NCBI RefSeq assembly: GCF_018141445.1
Contig: NZ_CP058649.1
Span: 2,561,001-2,625,000 of the forward strand
From: Vallitalea pronyensis
GTDB taxonomy: Bacteria; Bacillota; Clostridia; Lachnospirales; Vallitaleaceae
Direction: 5' to 3'
DNA length: 64,000 bases
Positions 8,380-18,364 of this stretch are shown piece by piece; position 1 is the stretch's first letter, and every line of letters begins with the position of its first letter. The notes under the pieces were generated by a model. That model did no database searches, was not told where the DNA came from, and saw nothing but the letters and a program-made list of their open reading frames with translations. Position numbers and translations under genes: made by a program.

Positions 8380-9771
8380 ATGAAAAACAAAATCTTTAAA
8401 TCCTTAGCTTTATTATTAACAGCCGTATTCTTATTGACAGCATGTGGCGCAGAGAAAAATGAAGATACAGACAAACCAGCAACCAATGCAGATTCTAGTC
8501 AAGCAGATAAAGAAGATAATAACGATAAAGATGACAAACCAGCATCCGAGCCTGAAGAAAAACCAGAAGTAACCGTTGATATATTCCAATACAAAGTAGA
8601 ATCTAAAGATGCTATTGAAGCAGCGGCAGAAGCTTACGAAGAAGCAAATCCTCATGTAACCGTTAATGTTCAAACGGTTGGAGGCGGAGATGATTATGGT
8701 GCAGCTTTAAAATCTAGATTTGCTTCAGGAAAAGAACCAGCAATCTATTGTATCGGTGGTTTACAAGATGCCTTTGATTGGGAAGAGAAATTAGAAGACC
8801 TATCTAACGAACCATGGGTGGATATGGCATATGAAGGTGTTTTGGATTCTGTTACTTTAGATGGAAGAATTCTAGGTATGCCATTTAACCAAGAAGGTTA
8901 TGGTCTTATCTATAACAAAGCGATTCTTGATCAAGCAGGTATTGACCCCATGTCTATTACGACTTTTGCAGCACTTGAAGAAGCCGTTAAGAAGATGGAT
9001 GGTATGAAGGATGAGTTAGGATTAAAAGCAGTCTTTGCTTTTCCGGCAAAAGAAACTTGGGTTACTGGCTTACATCTTTCCAATATTCAATTTTCAAATG
9101 AGTTTGCTAATGTAAAAGAAGCTTATGATGCAAAAGAAATTACAATGCCTCATGCTGATGCATGGAAGAAACTTGTTGATTTACAAGCAGATTATGCGTA
9201 TACACCAGATGGTAAGAAGAGTTCACTGAATGCAGTGGATTATTCAACTCAAGTAGAAGAAATGTTCTCACTTGGTAGAGTTGCCTTTATTCAACAAGGT
9301 AACTGGGCATATGGAAGTATTGCTGGTATTGATGAAGAATTAGCTGCAAATACTGGTTTATTGCCATTACCACTAGAAGGTGTGGTTGAAGACTCCATTC
9401 CAGTTGGTATTCCATTCTATTGGTCCATTAACAGTAACATAGGTGATAATGAGAAAGCAGCAGCAAAAGATTTCTTGAACTGGTTATACACGTCAGATGA
9501 AGGTAAGAAACGTATCATTCATGATTTTAAATTTATTCCAGCTTTAAGAGGATACGAAGGTGATGATTTAAAACTTGAAGATCCTTTAGCTAATGATATC
9601 TTAAGATTCTCTAATGAAGGAAAAACAATGCCATGGGTATTCATGGGTTATCCTTCTGGATGGGGAATGGATCGATTAGGAGCTGACATCCAAGGATACT
9701 TAGCAGATGATTTAACTTGGGAACAAGTGATAGAGAATGCTAAAAAGACTTGGGCTGACGATCGAAAATAG
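8380..9771 (+). CDS. Sugar ABC transporter substrate-binding lipoprotein
   Basis: A 463-residue family-1 solute-binding lipoprotein that would capture an oligosaccharide outside the cell. The lipoprotein signal peptide ends in LLTAC with C22 as the lipidated residue. A low-complexity Asp/Lys/Glu linker (about 25-65) precedes the binding domain, which has the typical DLVD-type and GKVAFIQQG-type segments (here SLGRVAFIQQGNW). Two permease genes follow, but no ATPase gene is nearby, so a shared MsmK-type ATPase elsewhere is likely. Operators and the GH65 neighbour indicate an alpha-glucosyl disaccharide such as kojibiose as cargo; that is inference. Confidence 0.9.
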   Translation: MKNKIFKSLALLLTAVFLLTACGAEKNEDTDKPATNADSSQADKEDNNDKDDKPASEPEEKPEVTVDIFQYKVESKDAIEAAAEAYEEANPHVTVNVQTVGGGDDYGAALKSRFASGKEPAIYCIGGLQDAFDWEEKLEDLSNEPWVDMAYEGVLDSVTLDGRILGMPFNQEGYGLIYNKAILDQAGIDPMSITTFAALEEAVKKMDGMKDELGLKAVFAFPAKETWVTGLHLSNIQFSNEFANVKEAYDAKEITMPHADAWKKLVDLQADYAYTPDGKKSSLNAVDYSTQVEEMFSLGRVAFIQQGNWAYGSIAGIDEELAANTGLLPLPLEGVVEDSIPVGIPFYWSINSNIGDNEKAAAKDFLNWLYTSDEGKKRIIHDFKFIPALRGYEGDDLKLEDPLANDILRFSNEGKTMPWVFMGYPSGWGMDRLGADIQGYLADDLTWEQVIENAKKTWADDRK

Positions 9772-9821
9772 TAAAATGTACTGGGATGAATAAATGAGAG
9801 TTATGTCATATAAGTAATGAA

Positions 9822-9893
9822 GAAGGGCTGTTCATAAAAGCAAAATAGTAGGACGGTATTAACGTTTATTTGCTTTTGTGAGACAGTCCCTTC
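9822..9893 (+). terminator. Long hairpin between binding protein and permeases
   Basis: GAAGGGCTGTTCATAAAAGCAAA (9822-9844) pairs with 9869-9893, with a few mismatches. It probably ends most transcripts after the highly expressed binding-protein gene or protects their 3' ends, leaving the permeases at lower level. Confidence 0.6.
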
Positions 9894-9927
9894 TATAGCT
9901 ATAAAGCTGAGGTTATCTTGAGAAGTA

Positions 9928-9984
9928 ATGTAATAATAATGATTTAAGAAGGCGTATCCATTTTTTAAATGATTATTATTACAT
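9928..9984. repeat. AT-rich 20-bp inverted repeat
   Basis: Bases 9928-9947 pair with 9965-9984 at 19 of 20 positions around a 17-base loop. It follows the hairpin at 9822-9893. The rest of the 395-base gap before the permease holds a second promoter but no gene. Confidence 0.6.
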
Positions 9985-10041
9985 ATAAATCTATTATTTT
10001 ATACGGCACATGTTAAATTTTTATAATATGAAGCTTTTATA

Positions 10042-10070
10042 TTGATTTTGCAATACAGAATGGATATAGT
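10042..10070 (+). promoter_or_regulatory. Internal promoter for the permease genes
   Basis: TTGATT (10042-10047) and TATAGT (10065-10070) with 17-base spacing lie about 100 bases before the first permease. No LacI-type operator is seen here. Confidence 0.5.
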
Positions 10071-10166
10071 AAGAGTATAACTTTATTGTAAATCATATAA
10101 ATGTCTAACATATTACAAGATGCGGTCATACAACAGGGAAACATATTGGTTATAGGAGGTAATCAA

Positions 10167-11030
10167 GTGAAACGTAGTAAATTAGCATTTTATGGATTCA
10201 TAGCACCATGTTTTATAGCATTCACATTTACAGTCATCATACCATTTATTATGGGTATTTATTATTCATTTACAGATTGGAATGGTATTAAATCCAATAT
10301 ATCCTTTATTGGATTAGAGAATTATAAAGCCATATTTACAGATGCTTTATTCAAAGATTCTTTCTTATTTACAGCTGTCTTTACAATCGCTTCTGTTATC
10401 ATCATCAATTTAGTGGGTTTTGGCCTTGCTATTTTAGTCACGCGTAAGTTTAGATTGCAGAATGTCTTGAGAACGGTCTTTTTTATGCCGAATCTCATTG
10501 GTGGACTTATTCTTGGTTTTATCTGGCAATTTATTTTTGTAAAAGCTTTTGCATCCATTGGTGAAGCCACAGGGGCTACATGGCTATATGGCTGGTTAAC
10601 TAATCGGGAGACAGGATTCTGGGGATTGGTTATTCTCATGACTTGGCAAATGGCAGGTTATCTGATGATTATTTACATAGCTGCCCTTCAAAATATACCA
10701 AAGTCGTTAATTGAAGCTTCACAGATTGATGGAGCCAGTGGATTAGCCAGGTTGCGTCACATTATCTTACCACTTATTCGTCCTGGATTTACGGTATGTT
10801 TGTTTTTGACACTGTCCAATTCATTCAAACTATATGACCAGAACCTTTCCTTAACAGCTGGTGGTCCTCAGAATAAAACCCAAATGCTTGCACTCAATAT
10901 CTATAACACGGCTTTTAAGTTTAATAACATGGGTGAGGCACAAGCCAAAGCCATTATACTCTTTGTGGTTGTTGCTTGTTTTTCGTTGATTCAAGTGTAT
11001 CTATCTAAGAAAGGGGAGGTGGAGATGTAA
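10167..11030 (+). CDS. Sugar ABC transporter permease, MalF/UgpA type
   Basis: A 287-residue inner-membrane permease with about six TM segments, the first at about 7-27 (FYGFIAPCFIAFTFTVIIPF). The cytoplasmic EAA loop EASQIDGASGLARLRHIILP (about 183-202) contacts the ATPase. GTG 10167 is chosen because GGAGGT sits 6 bases upstream; an in-frame ATG at 10101 has no ribosome binding site and would add 22 hydrophilic residues. Its stop overlaps the next start by one base (TAATG), so the two permeases are translationally coupled and form a heterodimer. Confidence 0.9.
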   Translation: MKRSKLAFYGFIAPCFIAFTFTVIIPFIMGIYYSFTDWNGIKSNISFIGLENYKAIFTDALFKDSFLFTAVFTIASVIIINLVGFGLAILVTRKFRLQNVLRTVFFMPNLIGGLILGFIWQFIFVKAFASIGEATGATWLYGWLTNRETGFWGLVILMTWQMAGYLMIIYIAALQNIPKSLIEASQIDGASGLARLRHIILPLIRPGFTVCLFLTLSNSFKLYDQNLSLTAGGPQNKTQMLALNIYNTAFKFNNMGEAQAKAIILFVVVACFSLIQVYLSKKGEVEM

Positions 11031-11845
11031 TGCGACTCAAAAAAGTGATCATAACCTTTATAGGCATTATAATAGGCTTACTCTTTTTATCTCCGTTTTA
11101 TATTATTTTAACCAATAGCTTTAAAACCAAGAAACAGCTCTTTATGAGTACCTTAAGCCTTCCAAAAGAATTTAACTTTGACAATTACATTCAAGCTTGG
11201 GAAGACCTTGAATTCTTACATGTTTTTAGAAATTCACTTACCATTACCGTCATCGGTATTGTGGTGATTGTTGTATTTGCTTCCATGGCAGCATGGATGA
11301 TTCAAAGAACCAATAATAAGATGGCAAACATTATTTTATACGCATTCATAGCAGCCATGTTGATTCCATTCCAAGCCGTTATGTTACCCCTTGTTCGCTT
11401 TATGGGCAATCTTAATCTACTGAATATACCGGGTATTATTTTTATGTATCTTGGATTTGGGTCCAGTTTATCCATATTCTTATACCATGGTTTTATTAAG
11501 AGTATTCCTCGAAGTCTTGATGAAGCAGCGACCATTGATGGGTGTAATAGTATACAAACCTATATACACGTTATCTTTCCAATACTAAAACCCATATCCA
11601 TTACAGTTGCCATGTTGAACATGGTATGGATATGGAACGATTATTTGTTACCATCCTTAACCATCAATACAGAAAAGACCCATACCATACCACTAAGAAT
11701 CTTCTATTTCTTTGGTGAGTACACGAAGCAGTGGCATTTAGCCTTAGCAGGATTAACCTTGGGTATTATACCCGTTATAATCTTATATTTCTTTGCACAG
11801 AAACATATTGTTGAGAGTGTAACAGCAGGCAGCATTAAAAGTTAA
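11030..11845 (+). CDS. Sugar ABC transporter permease, MalG/UgpE type
   Basis: A 271-residue permease partner with six predicted TM segments and the EAA loop EAATIDGCNSIQTYIHVIFP (about 166-185). The N-terminal TM is followed by the family segment NSFKTKKQLF. The start codon overlaps the previous stop. The ribosome binding site GGGGAGGTGG lies in the end of the preceding gene. A strong terminator closes the unit, and no ATPase gene is present. Confidence 0.9.
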   Translation: MRLKKVIITFIGIIIGLLFLSPFYIILTNSFKTKKQLFMSTLSLPKEFNFDNYIQAWEDLEFLHVFRNSLTITVIGIVVIVVFASMAAWMIQRTNNKMANIILYAFIAAMLIPFQAVMLPLVRFMGNLNLLNIPGIIFMYLGFGSSLSIFLYHGFIKSIPRSLDEAATIDGCNSIQTYIHVIFPILKPISITVAMLNMVWIWNDYLLPSLTINTEKTHTIPLRIFYFFGEYTKQWHLALAGLTLGIIPVIILYFFAQKHIVESVTAGSIKS

Positions 11846-11859
11846 TAGCATGGATAAAA

Positions 11860-11940
11860 GACTGTTTCTAGGTACTTCCTACAATCGTTGTAGGGTCAAT
11901 TAACATATGACGATGGTATAGAAACAGTCCTTTCTATTTT
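11860..11940 (+). terminator. Terminator of the sugar transporter operon
   Basis: GACTGTTTCTA (11860-11870) pairs with TAGAAACAGTC (11919-11929), followed by CTTTCTATTTT. The inner loop contains a second small inverted repeat (CTACAAT/GTTGTAG). Confidence 0.8.
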
Positions 11941-12080
11941 AGTCGATGCTAAACGCAGCATTTTCTGGATATTACTATTTGCCTAGTAAGCAACCTATAC
12001 TAGAAGAAACAAAAAAATGCACAAATAACGTTATAAATATTTCTTATTATAGAAGCTTTTAGAGAAAAACTAAAAAAGAT

Positions 12081-12110
12081 TTGACAGTGGCAAGTAATCT
12101 AATGTATTAT
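12081..12110 (+). promoter_or_regulatory. Promoter of guaA
   Basis: TTGACA (12081-12086) and TATTAT (12105-12110) are 18 bases apart, with a leader of about 55 nt. I looked for a purine riboswitch between 11940 and 12170 and found none of its conserved loops. Confidence 0.7.
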
Positions 12111-12170
12111 TTTTAAATAATGATAACCTATAAAAACGATATATGAATGATTTTTAGGAGGAAAACATCT

Positions 12171-13706
12171 ATGAAGCATGAATTAGTCATTGTGTTGGAT
12201 TTTGGTGGTCAGTATAACCAATTGATAGCCAGACGTGTTCGAGAAGCCAACGTGTATTGTGAAGTTATGCCTTATGACACACCCATTGAGACATTAAAAG
12301 AAAAGAATCCAAAAGGCATCATCTTTACAGGTGGTCCCAGTGTTGTTTATGAAGACGATGCACCTATGGTTGAAAAAGCGTTATTTGAAAGTGGTATTCC
12401 AATCTTAGGTATCTGTTACGGGTCTCAATTAATGGGTTATGTTCTTGGGGGACAAGTTGAAAAAGCGGAACACAGAGAATATGGTAAAACAGATTTAACA
12501 GTAGATGATACCAACCTCTTATTTGAAAATGTAGAAAAAGAAACGATCTGTTGGATGAGCCATACCTATTATATCAGTGAACCACCAGTAGGTTTTGATA
12601 TCATAGCAACCACCAAAACATGTCCAGTAGCTGCCATGGTTCAACCTGAACAAAAATTATATGCTGTTCAATTCCATCCAGAAGTTGTTCATACACCAGA
12701 AGGAACCAAGATTATTCAAAACTTTTTATACAAAGTATGTGCTTGCTCAGGGGACTGGGTTATGGATGATTTTGCACAGGAGCAAATCAAAGCATTACGA
12801 GAAAAAATTGGTGATAAAAAAGTATTATGTGCTCTATCAGGTGGCGTAGATTCATCTGTAGCAGCGGTACTTATTCATAAAGCAGTTGGTAAGCAGTTAA
12901 CGTGTATTTTTGTGGATCATGGTTTACTGCGTAAAAACGAAGGTGATGATGTAGAACGTATTTTCAAGAAAGAATTCGACATGAATCTCATTCGTGTAAA
13001 TGCTCAGGACCAATTCATCAACGCACTTGAAGGTGTGAGCGACCCAGAAACAAAGCGTAAGATTATTGGTGAAGAGTTCATTCGTGTGTTTGAAGCAGAA
13101 GCGAAGAAAATTGGAACCGTTGATTTCTTAGTTCAAGGCACCATTTACCCTGATGTCATCGAGAGTGGTACGAAAAATGCGGCCGTTATTAAAAGTCATC
13201 ACAATGTTGGTGGACTTCCTGAACACGTTGATTTTAAAGAAATTATTGAGCCTCTTAGAGATCTCTTTAAAGATGAGGTTAGAAATGTGGGCCGTGCCAT
13301 TGATATTCCTGAATTCTTAGTAAGTCGCCAGCCTTTCCCAGGTCCAGGACTAGCTATACGTATTATCGGTGATATTACCAGAGAGAAAATAGCGATTTTA
13401 CAAGACGCAGATTATATTTTCCGTGAGGAAGTAAAAAATGCAGGTCTTGACCAAGAGATTTGGCAATACTTCGCGGTATTAACCAATTCCAAATCCGTAG
13501 GTGTGATGGGAGACGAACGTACGTATCATTACACCATTGCGCTTAGAGGAGTAACCAGTATTGACGGTATGACAGCTGATTGGGCGCGTATTCCATATGA
13601 TGTACTTGAGAAGATGTCCACTAGAATTGTGAATGAGGTGGGTCATGTGAATCGCATTGTGTATGATATTACGAGTAAGCCGCCGGCAACTATTGAGTGG
13701 GAATAA
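12171..13706 (+). CDS. guaA: GMP synthase (glutamine-hydrolysing)
   Basis: A 511-residue bifunctional enzyme converting XMP to GMP with ATP and glutamine in purine synthesis. The class-I glutamine amidotransferase domain (about 1-195) has nucleophile C82 in GICYGSQ and the catalytic HxE in FHPEV. The ATP pyrophosphatase domain has the PP-loop LSGGVDSS (about 223-230). The C-terminal dimerisation domain ends [14 protein letters not shown] 12171 has AGGAGGA 7 bases upstream; an upstream in-frame start at 12147 has none. The 3' end is the attachment site of the following island: its last codons, Glu-Trp-Glu-stop, recur at 28466 with different synonymous codons. Confidence 0.97.
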   Translation: MKHELVIVLDFGGQYNQLIARRVREANVYCEVMPYDTPIETLKEKNPKGIIFTGGPSVVYEDDAPMVEKALFESGIPILGICYGSQLMGYVLGGQVEKAEHREYGKTDLTVDDTNLLFENVEKETICWMSHTYYISEPPVGFDIIATTKTCPVAAMVQPEQKLYAVQFHPEVVHTPEGTKIIQNFLYKVCACSGDWVMDDFAQEQIKALREKIGDKKVLCALSGGVDSSVAAVLIHKAVGKQLTCIFVDHGLLRKNEGDDVERIFKKEFDMNLIRVNAQDQFINALEGVSDPETKRKIIGEEFIRVFEAEAKKIGTVDFLVQGTIYPDVIESGTKNAAVIKSHHNVGGLPEHVDFKEIIEPLRDLFKDEVRNVGRAIDIPEFLVSRQPFPGPGLAIRIIGDITREKIAILQDADYIFREEVKNAGLDQEIWQYFAVLTNSKSVGVMGDERTYHYTIALRGVTSIDGMTADWARIPYDVLEKMSTRIVNEVGHVNRIVYDITSKPPATIEWE

Positions 13707-13710
13707 TAAA
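13695..13710 (+). other. Proposed attL of the island at the guaA 3' end
   Basis: GAGTGGGAATAATAAA, the last guaA codons plus flank, matches 28466-28481 (GAGTGGGAGTAGTAAA) at 14 of 16 positions. The two differences are synonymous third-position or stop-codon changes. The integrase gene ends about 110 bases away, the usual arrangement. The 3' end of guaA is a known integration site for genomic islands. Confidence 0.75.
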
Positions 13711-13713
13711 GAA

Positions 13714-13760
13714 AAGCCTGTAACCTTTATAAAATGGGGGTTATGGGCTTTATTATTTTG
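13714..13760 (+). terminator. Terminator after guaA
   Basis: AAGCCTGTAACC (13714-13725) pairs with GGTTATGGGCTT (13739-13750), followed by TATTATTTTG. If the island boundary is right, this terminator lies inside the island end and replaces the original guaA terminator. Confidence 0.75.
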
Positions 13761-13817
13761 CTTGTGGTTCTAGTTTGGCTCTGTTTGTAATTGTTGAAGT
13801 CTTTCAGCTACTTGATT

Positions 13818-14841
13818 TTACTTGTTTGGGTACAAGTGGGAATAAGTATTAAGAGTAGTTTCAACTTTTTCATGACCTAGCCTTTCAGCTATGAGTATTG
13901 GAGAGAATCCAAGTTCAATGAGAAGTGATGCATGGGAGTGTCTTAGATCATGTAGACGTATTCTTTTGACTCCAGACTTTTTACAACCTCTGTTCATTTC
14001 ATGGTGTAAGAAGTGTTTGGTAAAATGGAATATACGGTCAGGAGGTTCTAACCCATACAGTTTATTGATGTAGTCCTGCAGGTCATTGCATAAGAAGTCA
14101 GGTAAGGCGATTATTCTATTAGTCTTGGGTGTTTTAGGCTCTGTGATAACATCTGTTTTATTAATTCGTTGATATGAGCTTATTGATTGATAGCTGCTTA
14201 TTATCAAAATCTATGTCCTGGGGCATTAGTGCCATTAATTCACCTATCCTAATACCTGTCCAATATAAAACCTTAAAAGCTATGCATGAAAGTGACTTAT
14301 CTTGCACGGACGGTATAAACAGGTTATATTCTTCACGGGTCCAGAACTGCATTTCAGAAGCATTCTTCTTGCCTATAGTTCCTGCTTTGTGACAAGGGTT
14401 TTCAGCTAGATTGTAATACCTTACTGCAAAATTAAAGATGGCTACAAGTTGATTATTGATACTTCTCAAATAAGTATCTGCATAATCCTCTTTAAGTAAC
14501 TTATTTTGCCATTTTCTAATGTGAGCAGGAGTTATGCTACTAAGTGGCAGCTCTTTGAAATATGGAAGTATTTTAAGGTTAATCATGACCTTCTTATTCT
14601 CAATAGTTGATTGTCTTAATCGACTTTGTATATCTTCGTAATATAACTCAATAAGACTACTAAATGTCATATCAAGGCTTTGAGTCTGCTTGCTCATGAA
14701 CTCTCGTTGAAACTCCAATGCCTCACGTTTAGTCTTGAAACCTCTTTTTTTCTTTTTCTTCTTTTCACCTGTCCAATTAGTATAATAGAATTGAACATAT
14801 CATGAATTACGTTCTTTATCTTTGTATGCTGGTATATTAAT
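13818..14841 (-). pseudogene. int: Tyrosine site-specific integrase, broken
   Basis: Together the pieces code for an ICE/phage-type integrase of about 340 residues: Lys-rich N-terminal arm-binding domain (TGEKKKKKKRGFKTKREA), SAM-like core-binding domain (TPAHIRKWQNKL), then the catalytic domain with TGIRIGELMAL (first Arg), HDLRHSHASLL (His-x-x-Arg), LGHEKVETTLNTYSHL (nucleophile Tyr). Two lesions are visible. A TGA at 14800-14802 stands where the family has Trp (NS-stop-YVQFYY; expected TGG). A one-base frameshift lies near 14176-14182, after SINK. The ribosome binding site AAGGAGGT precedes a non-canonical ATT at 14839-14841, perhaps a mutated ATG. The gene points toward guaA. It is presumably inactive unless the lesions are sequencing errors. 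Confidence 0.88.
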
Positions 14842-14924
14842 GACCTCCTTGTTATTCAAGGGGTTAAATGCTATAATAGTCATGTGTTGGACTAGCATTG
14901 TCCCTTGGATGATGTTGTTCTATG

Positions 14925-14956
14925 AAAATCGTTCCTGCTCCAACAGGGGCGATTTT
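14925..14956. terminator. Hairpin between integrase and repressor genes
   Basis: AAAATCG and CCTG (14925-14937) pair with CAGG and CGATTTT (14944-14956), followed by T-run on the plus strand. It probably ends the minus-strand repressor transcript, acting in one or both directions. Confidence 0.5.
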
Positions 14957-14963
14957 TGTTATC

Positions 14964-15392
14964 TTATTTTCGTTTTTTAAAGTTTTTTATATTTTGTTCC
15001 TTCAATTCAGCTAATTTAAATTTCAAAAAGGAAGTAGTTGCTTTATCGAGTTCAGCTAAATCCTTTTCACTTATTTCTAACACACCATCGGGGTATTCTA
15101 GCCATAAGTAACCTTCCGATTCAATTCCTTGTATAGTATGTCCTATTTGAGCAAGCTTTTGTTCTAAGTAGTACCAATCACGCATAGAGATTTGATCCCA
15201 ACCCATAAGAGCAGTGGGTGTAGTTTTTAATGCAATAGCCAATTTCTCAATTTTTTCTTGGGGGATATTGCTGATAACTCCACTTTCATATCTTTGAATA
15301 GTTTGACGAGTTGTATCCACCATATTGGCAAGGGTTTCTAAAGTCATGCCTAATTCTAATCTTCTCTTTTTAATGTTATCATTAAGAGCCAT
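14964..15392 (-). CDS. cI-like XRE-family repressor
   Basis: A 142-residue regulator with an N-terminal HTH_XRE (about 5-62: LGMTLETLANMVDTTRQTIQ) and a short C-terminal region. It lacks the long LexA/S24 autocleavage domain, so release from repression would need another route such as an anti-repressor or ImmA-type protease; none is visible here. It is divergent from the Cro-like gene at 15537, the classical lysogeny-switch arrangement, and probably keeps the island silent. The ribosome binding site GGAGGTGAT precedes the start. Confidence 0.85.
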   Translation of the reverse strand: MALNDNIKKRRLELGMTLETLANMVDTTRQTIQRYESGVISNIPQEKIEKLAIALKTTPTALMGWDQISMRDWYYLEQKLAQIGHTIQGIESEGYLWLEYPDGVLEISEKDLAELDKATTSFLKFKLAELKEQNIKNFKKRK

Positions 15393-15472
15393 CCTATCAC
15401 CTCCATACGAATTAGTATACCATAAATCACCTAATATGCAACATAAAAATTAAAAAACACGCAAAAAATCTC

Positions 15473-15500
15473 TTGACAAGTGACAAAAAGTAATGATACT
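15473..15500 (+). promoter_or_regulatory. Early rightward promoter of the island
   Basis: TTGACA (15473-15478) and GATACT (15495-15500) lie 16 bases apart in the divergent gap. AAGTGAC occurs twice here (15479 and 15514), which are candidate repressor half-sites. Confidence 0.6.
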
Positions 15501-15536
15501 ATTGTAACATATTAAGTGACGAATCGAGGTGATAAG

Positions 15537-15737
15537 GTGGTATTAGTAAATGAGCTTAAAGGAAGAATTGTAGCGAAGGGATTAACTCAGGAAAAGGTAG
15601 CAGATATCTTAGGAATTACTGTAAAAACGATTAATTCAAAGTTGAATAATAAAGGTGATTTTAGGATAAGTGAAATTGAACAGTTAATAGAAGTTTTAGA
15701 GATTGATAATCCAATGGGTATTTTTTTTGTTAGCTAG
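15537..15737 (+). CDS. Small Cro-like HTH protein
   Basis: A 66-residue DNA-binding protein that is almost entirely a helix-turn-helix: LTQEKVADILGITVKTINSK. Proteins of this kind sit opposite the cI-like repressor in Gram-positive phages and ICEs. GTG 15537 is preceded by GAGGTGA with rather short spacing; a GTG at 15516 would add seven residues and has no clear binding site, so the start is uncertain. An excisionase-like gene follows. Confidence 0.75.
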   Translation: MVLVNELKGRIVAKGLTQEKVADILGITVKTINSKLNNKGDFRISEIEQLIEVLEIDNPMGIFFVS

Positions 15738-15783
15738 TAACCTAATGGGTTACAAAAGTTATTGAGGAGAAGGAGTTGATTAT

Positions 15784-15957
15784 ATGAGTTATCTAACAGT
15801 AAATGACGTTATGGAGATATTAGGTGTAGGTCAATCAAAGGCTTATCAAGTTATTAGATATCTTAATAAAGAGTTGAAGTCGAAAGGCTATATAACGGTA
15901 GCAGGAAAGATTTCACGTAAATTCTTCTACGAAAAGTACTATTGTGAAGCTAGTTAA
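15784..15957 (+). CDS. Excisionase-like small HTH protein
   Basis: A 57-residue basic protein reading MSYLTVNDVMEILGVGQSKA at its start, a winged-helix pattern seen in the small Xis/regulatory proteins of phages and ICEs (LTVxDVxxILGVGxSKAYxxIRxLNxEL). The strong ribosome binding site GGAGAAGGAG precedes ATG 15784. It lies between the Cro-like gene and the VapE-like replication gene. In an intact element it would bend DNA for excision or regulate early genes. Confidence 0.75.
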   Translation: MSYLTVNDVMEILGVGQSKAYQVIRYLNKELKSKGYITVAGKISRKFFYEKYYCEAS

Positions 15958-15976
15958 TAAAAGTAGGTGATTAACT

Positions 15977-18364
15977 TTGAAACATGACGGAAACATATCA
16001 AAAGCGGTTGGACGAAGCCGTAAAGAGAAGAAATGGAAAAATAAAGAGATACTATGGTCGCAGTTCGTAGGAAGGCTTAGCGAGACCACGAGGACAGCAG
16101 AGACGCACAACGAGTATATGGCCAGTCCTAAGAGCCGTCAAGGTGAAATCAAAGACGTAGGAGCTTATGTGGGTGGTTATCTTAGTCAAGGTGTTAGAAA
16201 GGCTGATAGTGTACAGAACAGGTCTATCATAACCCTAGACATCGACCATGCAAAAGCCGGCAATGATTTATTAGAGACTCTGGACATGTTGTATGGGTGT
16301 TCAGCAGTTATCTATAGTACGCACAAGCATACACCAGATAACCCAAAGCTTAGGTTAGTTATTCCTTTAAATCGTCCAGTATTCACAGATGAATATGAGG
16401 CTATCTCGAGACGGATAGCCGGGGATTTAGGCATTAATGATTTTGATGATACGACGTTTCAACCTTCAAGGCTCATGTACTTTCCATCTACTTCAAGGGA
16501 TGGAGAGTACCTATTCCAAAAGATTGATGCACCATGGCTTGATGCTGATGAGGTTCTTAATACGTATTTTGACTGGAAGGATAGTAGTAGCTGGCCAATA
16601 TCTGACCGTATAGACAAAATCGTTGCTAGGAACATGAAGAAGCAAGGGGACCCATTAGAAAAGCCTCACCTTATAGGTGCTTTTTGTATATGTTACACCA
16701 TCCATGAAGCCATAGACAAGTACTTACAGGATGATTACGAAGCGTGCGGTATGGAGAATCGTTATACGTATAAGGGTGGTAGCACCGCCGCAGGGCTCGT
16801 TGTATATGATGACAAGTTTGCATTCAGTCATCACGGTACGGACCCATCTAGTGGTAAGCTGTGTGATGCCTTTGACCTTGTCAGGATACATCTATTTGGT
16901 CTAAAGGATGAAGATGCTAAAGAGGGTACGCCTGTTGCAAAATTACCTTCGTATAAAGCCATGGAAGAGTTTGTATCTAAGAATAAAGAAATCAAGAAGC
17001 AATTAGGTAGAGAAAAGATAAAATCGGCTATAACGGACTTCACAGGGGAAACAATTGAAGAGGAGACACTTGATACTAGTTGGACAGAGAATCTTGATAT
17101 TGATAATAAGAATAGGATTAAGAATACTACTAAGAATATTAAGCTAATTACACTTAATGACCCCATGTTAATTGGTACGGTAGGGTTTGATAAATTCTCT
17201 AAGCGTGAAGTTTAATTTAAAGATTTACCTTGGCGGAAATTAGAGAAACATAACTCGTATCTTAAAGATTCTGACGAGGGGGAAATGAGAGTTTATTTAG
17301 AAGAGCATTGGGGAGTATCAGGAGTTCAAAAAATACGTGATGGTTGGCAATCAGCTATAAATAAAGAGGCGTTTCATCCTATAAAAGATTATATAAATAG
17401 CCTTGAATGGGATGGAATAAAAAGGGTAGATACTTTATTCATAGATTACCTAGGGGTTAAAGATGATAAGTACACAAGAGCTGTAACAAGAAAAACTATA
17501 GTAGCGTGTATTTCAAGGGTATTACAACCTGGGTGTAAATTTGATTACGTGCTTACACTAGTTGGTAATCAAGGAACAGGTAAAAGTACTATAATCAGAA
17601 AACTCGGTAAGGATTGGTCTGCAGAAGGGGATAGATTTATCAAATATTAACAAGGATACATATGATTTAATACAAGGTGTGTGGTTAGTTGAAATCGGTG
17701 AATTAACGGGCTTAAAGAAAGCAGAGGTTAATACAGTCAAACAATTCATATCCAAAACTACAGATCGGTATAGAGTATCCTACGGAAAAAGAACAGAAAA
17801 TTTTCCACGACAATGTGTGTTTTTCGGTACTACAAATACAAGAGAATTTCTAAGAGATGAAACAGGCGATAGGAGATGGTGGGTTCTAGATAGTGGCTAC
17901 AAGGAATCGACCAAGAACGTTTTCGATGATTTGACACATAATGAAGTAGATCAGATATGGGCAGAGGCACTATATCTATACCAAAAAGGTGAAAAACTAT
18001 ATTTGTCTAATGATTTAGAAGAAGTTGCTCGTGAGATACAAAGAGAACACAGAGAGGTAGATGATAGAGTAAGTATGGTTGAAGAGTACCTTGATATTCT
18101 ATTACCTACCGATTGGTATGAAATGTGTAAAACAGATAGAGTTATAAAGGGACTATGCAAAGACAAAGGGTTAGTGCAGTGGAAATCTGGACAGAGTGTT
18201 TTGGCGGTCAAGAAAAAGACTTAACAAATCAAAAGTCCAGGGATATTAAGAAAATATTAGCCTGTATAGATGGATGGGAGCCGTATTCAAAGTCAGGGGG
18301 GAGGTTAAGAATTAAAGGATACAAGACCCAAAGGGGGTATGTTAGAATTAGTGAACAAAGTTAA
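15977..18364 (+). pseudogene. VapE-type primase/helicase (virulence-associated E family), broken
   Basis: Reading across breaks gives one protein of about 790 residues typical of phage and satellite replication proteins. The N-terminal part (15977 to about 16560) is primase-like (SIITLDIDHA; PSRLMYFPS). The C-terminal VirE/P-loop part has Walker A GNQGTGKST (about 17564), then WLVEIGELTGLKKAEV, FGTTNTREFLRDETGDRRWW, and AVEIWTECFG near the end. Three lesions are visible. An in-frame TAA lies at 17213-17215 (KREV-stop-FKDLPWRK). A frameshift at a G run (17627-17630) restores to IDLSNINKDTYDL. A second shift lies near 18147-18153, restoring to TMQRQRVSAVEIW. Loss of this gene would stop autonomous replication of the island. 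Confidence 0.85.

Noticed and set aside
11941..12170. Purine riboswitch before guaA
   Set aside because: Common in Firmicutes purine genes, but none of the conserved loop sequences is present and the leader is only about 55 nt after a clear promoter.
13836..13850. A third att-like copy AGTGGGAATAAG in the integrase end
   Set aside because: It codes the conserved integrase ending SHLYPNK on the other strand, so the match to the guaA tail is probably coincidence.
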